A stretch of 21,294 nt of DNA from an uncultured Porphyromonas sp. Its GTDB lineage: Bacteria > Bacteroidota > Bacteroidia > Bacteroidales > Porphyromonadaceae. The DNA lies in assembly GCA_900554935.1 (NCBI GenBank), contig USJF01000003.1:1-21294 (forward strand), written 5' to 3'. Below are positions 15,601-21,294 of this stretch, one piece after another. Made by a program: the position numbers and the translations under genes. Under the pieces are notes generated by a model, which saw only the letters and a list, made by a program, of their open reading frames with translations, searched no databases and was not told the origin of the DNA. Numbering within the stretch: the stretch's first letter is position 1; every line of letters begins with the position of its first letter.

Positions 15601-15663
15601 AGGGAATGAAAAAATAATCGGTAATATTTACCACACATCTAACTATAAAATAGCAAAAAGATT

Positions 15664-16863
15664 ATGTACGGATCTATTAAAGCACACCTACAGAAGGAGC
15701 TAAAGGAGACAAGGGAAGCTGGTCTCTACAAGGAGGAGCGAATCATCGCCAGTGAGCAATTCGCCGAAATTACTGTGGATCAAAATGGCACACACAAGCA
15801 AGTACTCAACTTCTGTGCCAATAACTACCTTGGACTTTCCAATAACAAGCGCCTCCTCAAGGCTGCTAAGGAGACGATGGATAGGCGTGGATTTGGACTA
15901 TCGTCGGTTCGCTTTATCTGCGGTACTATGGATATCCATAAGGAGCTAGAGGCAGCTATCAGTCGCTATTTCCACACCGAGGATACCATCCTTTATGCTG
16001 CTTGCTTCGATGCCAATGGCGGTGTCTTCGAGCCACTTCTTACAGATGAGGATGCGATCATTAGTGATAGTCTTAATCACGCCTCTATTATTGATGGTGT
16101 AAGGCTCTGTAAGGCTAAGCGCTATCGCTATGCCAATGGAGATATGAAGGAGCTTGAGGAGCGCCTGAAGGAGGCTCAGGCACAGCGTTTCCGTATCGTT
16201 GTGACCGATGGCGTCTTCTCTATGGATGGCAATGTGGCTCCTATGGATAAGATCTGTGCTTTGGCTGAGAAGTACGACGCCCTTGTGATGGTGGATGAGT
16301 GCCACTCCGCAGGTGTGGTTGGTAAGACAGGTAGGGGTGTTTCGGAGAAGTTCGACCTTTATGGACACATTGATATCATCACTGGTACGCTTGGTAAGGC
16401 GTTTGGTGGTGCAGTAGGTGGATTTACCACTGGTCGGAAGGAGATCATTGAGCTCCTTCGCCAGAGAAGCCGTCCATATCTATTTAGCAACTCTCTACCT
16501 CCTGCAGTGGTAGGTGCTGGGATTGAGCTCTTTAAGATGCTTGAGGAGAGTGATGAGCTACACACTAAGCTGATGGGTAATGTGGAGCGCTTCCGCACGA
16601 AGATGCTAGCTTTGGGCTTTGATATTAAGCCTACACAGAGTGCTATCTGCGCTGTGATGCTTTATGATGCACCACTTAGCCAGAAGTTCGCTGCACGTAT
16701 GCTCGAGGAGGGTATCTATGTGACTGGTTTCTACTATCCAGTAGTGCCAAAGGGCGAGGCACGTATCCGTGTCCAACTTTCTGCTGCTCACGAGTCTGAG
16801 CATATCGATAGAGCTGTGGCTGCCTTTGAGAAGGTGGGCCGAGAGCTAGGTGTAATTAAGTAA
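15664..16863 (+). CDS. kbl: Glycine C-acetyltransferase (2-amino-3-ketobutyrate CoA ligase)
   Basis: PLP enzyme joining glycine and acetyl-CoA, or in the catabolic direction splitting 2-amino-3-oxobutyrate from threonine with CoA. Cytoplasmic, 399 residues, nearly the length of E. coli Kbl (398), and very similar to it as I recall that sequence: EERII near 24-28, NFCANNYLGLSN, SVRFICGT, CFDANGG, SLNHASIIDGVRLCKAKRYRYAN (H139), TDGVFSMDG, VDECH (D211/H214), and the PLP lysine K245 in TGTLGKAFGG, then RSRPYLFSNSLPPA and GFYYPVVPKGEARIR. E. coli has VDDSH where this has VDECH. Its usual partner threonine dehydrogenase is not adjacent. Single-gene unit with its own promoter and terminator. The related alternative, serine palmitoyltransferase/KBL-like, is unlikely given this close match. 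Confidence 0.95.
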   Translation: MYGSIKAHLQKELKETREAGLYKEERIIASEQFAEITVDQNGTHKQVLNFCANNYLGLSNNKRLLKAAKETMDRRGFGLSSVRFICGTMDIHKELEAAISRYFHTEDTILYAACFDANGGVFEPLLTDEDAIISDSLNHASIIDGVRLCKAKRYRYANGDMKELEERLKEAQAQRFRIVVTDGVFSMDGNVAPMDKICALAEKYDALVMVDECHSAGVVGKTGRGVSEKFDLYGHIDIITGTLGKAFGGAVGGFTTGRKEIIELLRQRSRPYLFSNSLPPAVVGAGIELFKMLEESDELHTKLMGNVERFRTKMLALGFDIKPTQSAICAVMLYDAPLSQKFAARMLEEGIYVTGFYYPVVPKGEARIRVQLSAAHESEHIDRAVAAFEKVGRELGVIK

Positions 16864-16919
16864 GCAGAGAAGGTAGGAGATTAGACCATAGCATTGGCCT
16901 ACTATGTGATCATTTAGCG

Positions 16920-16966
16920 AAGTGGTGGGTGTGCAGTTGGATGCATACCTACCACTTCTTTTATAT
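16920..16966 (+). terminator. Rho-independent terminator of kbl
   Basis: AAGTGGTGGGTGTGCA (16920-16935) pairs with TGCATACCTACCACTT (16942-16957) as a 16-bp stem containing two G-U pairs and a 6-nt loop, followed by CTTTTATATA. It starts 56 bp after the kbl stop. Confidence 0.85.
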
Positions 16967-16974
16967 ATGAAGTG

Positions 16975-17009
16975 AAACTGTTTGATACGTGAAAGCAAAC
17001 TGTTTGATA
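16975..17009 (+). promoter_or_regulatory. Direct repeat AAACTGTTTGATA upstream of the beta-galactosidase gene
   Basis: Two identical 13-bp copies (16975-16987 and 16997-17009) lie 22 bp apart, each near a GTGAAA string, ending 18 bp before the ATG at 17028. Same-face spacing of two helical turns just ahead of a glycosidase gene suggests a regulator binding site. No clear TAnnTTTG element is visible here, so an activator-dependent promoter is possible. Confidence 0.5.
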
Positions 17010-17012
17010 TAA

Positions 17013-21026
<4,014 letters not shown>

Positions 21027-21192
21027 ATTCTGGACGTTAGATAGCGTCGCAAGGCCAGTTATATACCTATCTTTTTATGAAGATAATGGGCTCAATGCTA
21101 GTTAATAAGGATGAATTTTGAGTGATTGATGCCTCAGCCTGGGTCAGTTCTTATAATTGGTTATAAATCATTGGGTTATAAGAATAAAAGTT

Positions 21193-21294
21193 GAGTTTGT
21201 AACTGAGCGATCATCGAGTTCGAAACTCCATGATCGCTTAGTTACAAACTCAATGATCGCTTAGTTACAAACTCAATGATCGCTTAGTTACAAA
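21193..21294. repeat. 23-bp-period palindromic repeat array, locus 3 (5 units, runs off the window edge)
   Basis: Cores begin at 21194, 21217, 21240, 21263 and 21286, exactly 23 bp apart: AGTTTGTAACTG, AGTTCGAAACTC, then AGTTACAAACTC twice and a copy cut by the edge. Units 3 to 5 share the linker (A/C)ATGATCGCTT and are near-identical direct repeats; they are the reverse complement of unit 1 with its linker, so 21191-21214 and 21230-21253 form a 24-bp inverted repeat with a single G-U mismatch. The array begins 166 bp after the beta-galactosidase stop and continues beyond the window. Confidence 0.9.

Larger units (their letters stand above)
15168..15663. other. Intergenic region between helicase gene and kbl
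   Basis: The 496 bp hold the five-copy 23-bp-period repeat array (15294-15398) and the kbl promoter (-7 element at 15593-15600). Between 15168-15293 and 15410-15580 I see no gene, tRNA or convincing hairpin. Confidence 0.6.

Noticed and set aside
15168..15663. tRNA or small RNA gene in the long gap before kbl
   Set aside because: No cloverleaf, TTCRA loop or CCA end could be found by eye.

Overview
The window reads as a Bacteroidota chromosome segment, most likely Porphyromonas or a close relative. The evidence is: promoter -7 elements of the TAnnTTTG type instead of -35/-10 boxes, secreted proteins whose signal peptides end in SAQ, a DUF3822-rsmD pair, an nrfHA-ccs cluster close to enolase, and little use of Shine-Dalgarno sequences. 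I cannot name a species. No phage, insertion sequence, tRNA, rRNA or CRISPR array is visible.

Layout. Positions 1-1500 hold the 3' part of an LtaS-type membrane sulfatase/phosphoglycerol transferase (+), followed by a tandem repeat array and eno (+). Convergent to eno is a two-gene BlaI-type repressor / M56 peptidase unit (-, 3280-4961) with a clearly legible promoter and double operator. A 22-bp-period palindrome array and a terminator then precede a long block of minus-strand genes (5490-13585). In transcription order these are: a conserved membrane-anchored protein, DUF3822, rsmD, a GlsB/YeaQ-type membrane protein, a SUMT (uroporphyrinogen-III methyltransferase) with a signal peptide and a short HemD-like tail, ResB, CcsA, NrfH and NrfA. 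On the plus strand follow a RecD-like helicase, kbl (glycine C-acetyltransferase) and a 1332-residue secreted GH2 beta-galactosidase with a C-terminal discoidin domain.

How the genes work together. ResB and CcsA form the system II machine that attaches heme to secreted cytochromes c. NrfH (4 hemes) and NrfA (5 hemes) are its probable clients and reduce nitrite to ammonia at the outer face of the inner membrane. The SUMT lies 22 bp upstream of resB and probably shares its transcript. Its predicted export is biochemically puzzling, because its usual methyl donor SAM is cytoplasmic.

Main points for a second look: (1) the SUMT with a signal peptide and no alternative start; (2) NrfA with Tyr in place of the first heme-3 cysteine (YAQCH instead of CxxCH); (3) three separate intergenic arrays of one 23-bp-period palindromic repeat family, plus a fourth array of unrelated sequence with an exact 22-bp period; (4) the double-operator promoter of the BlaI/M56 unit.
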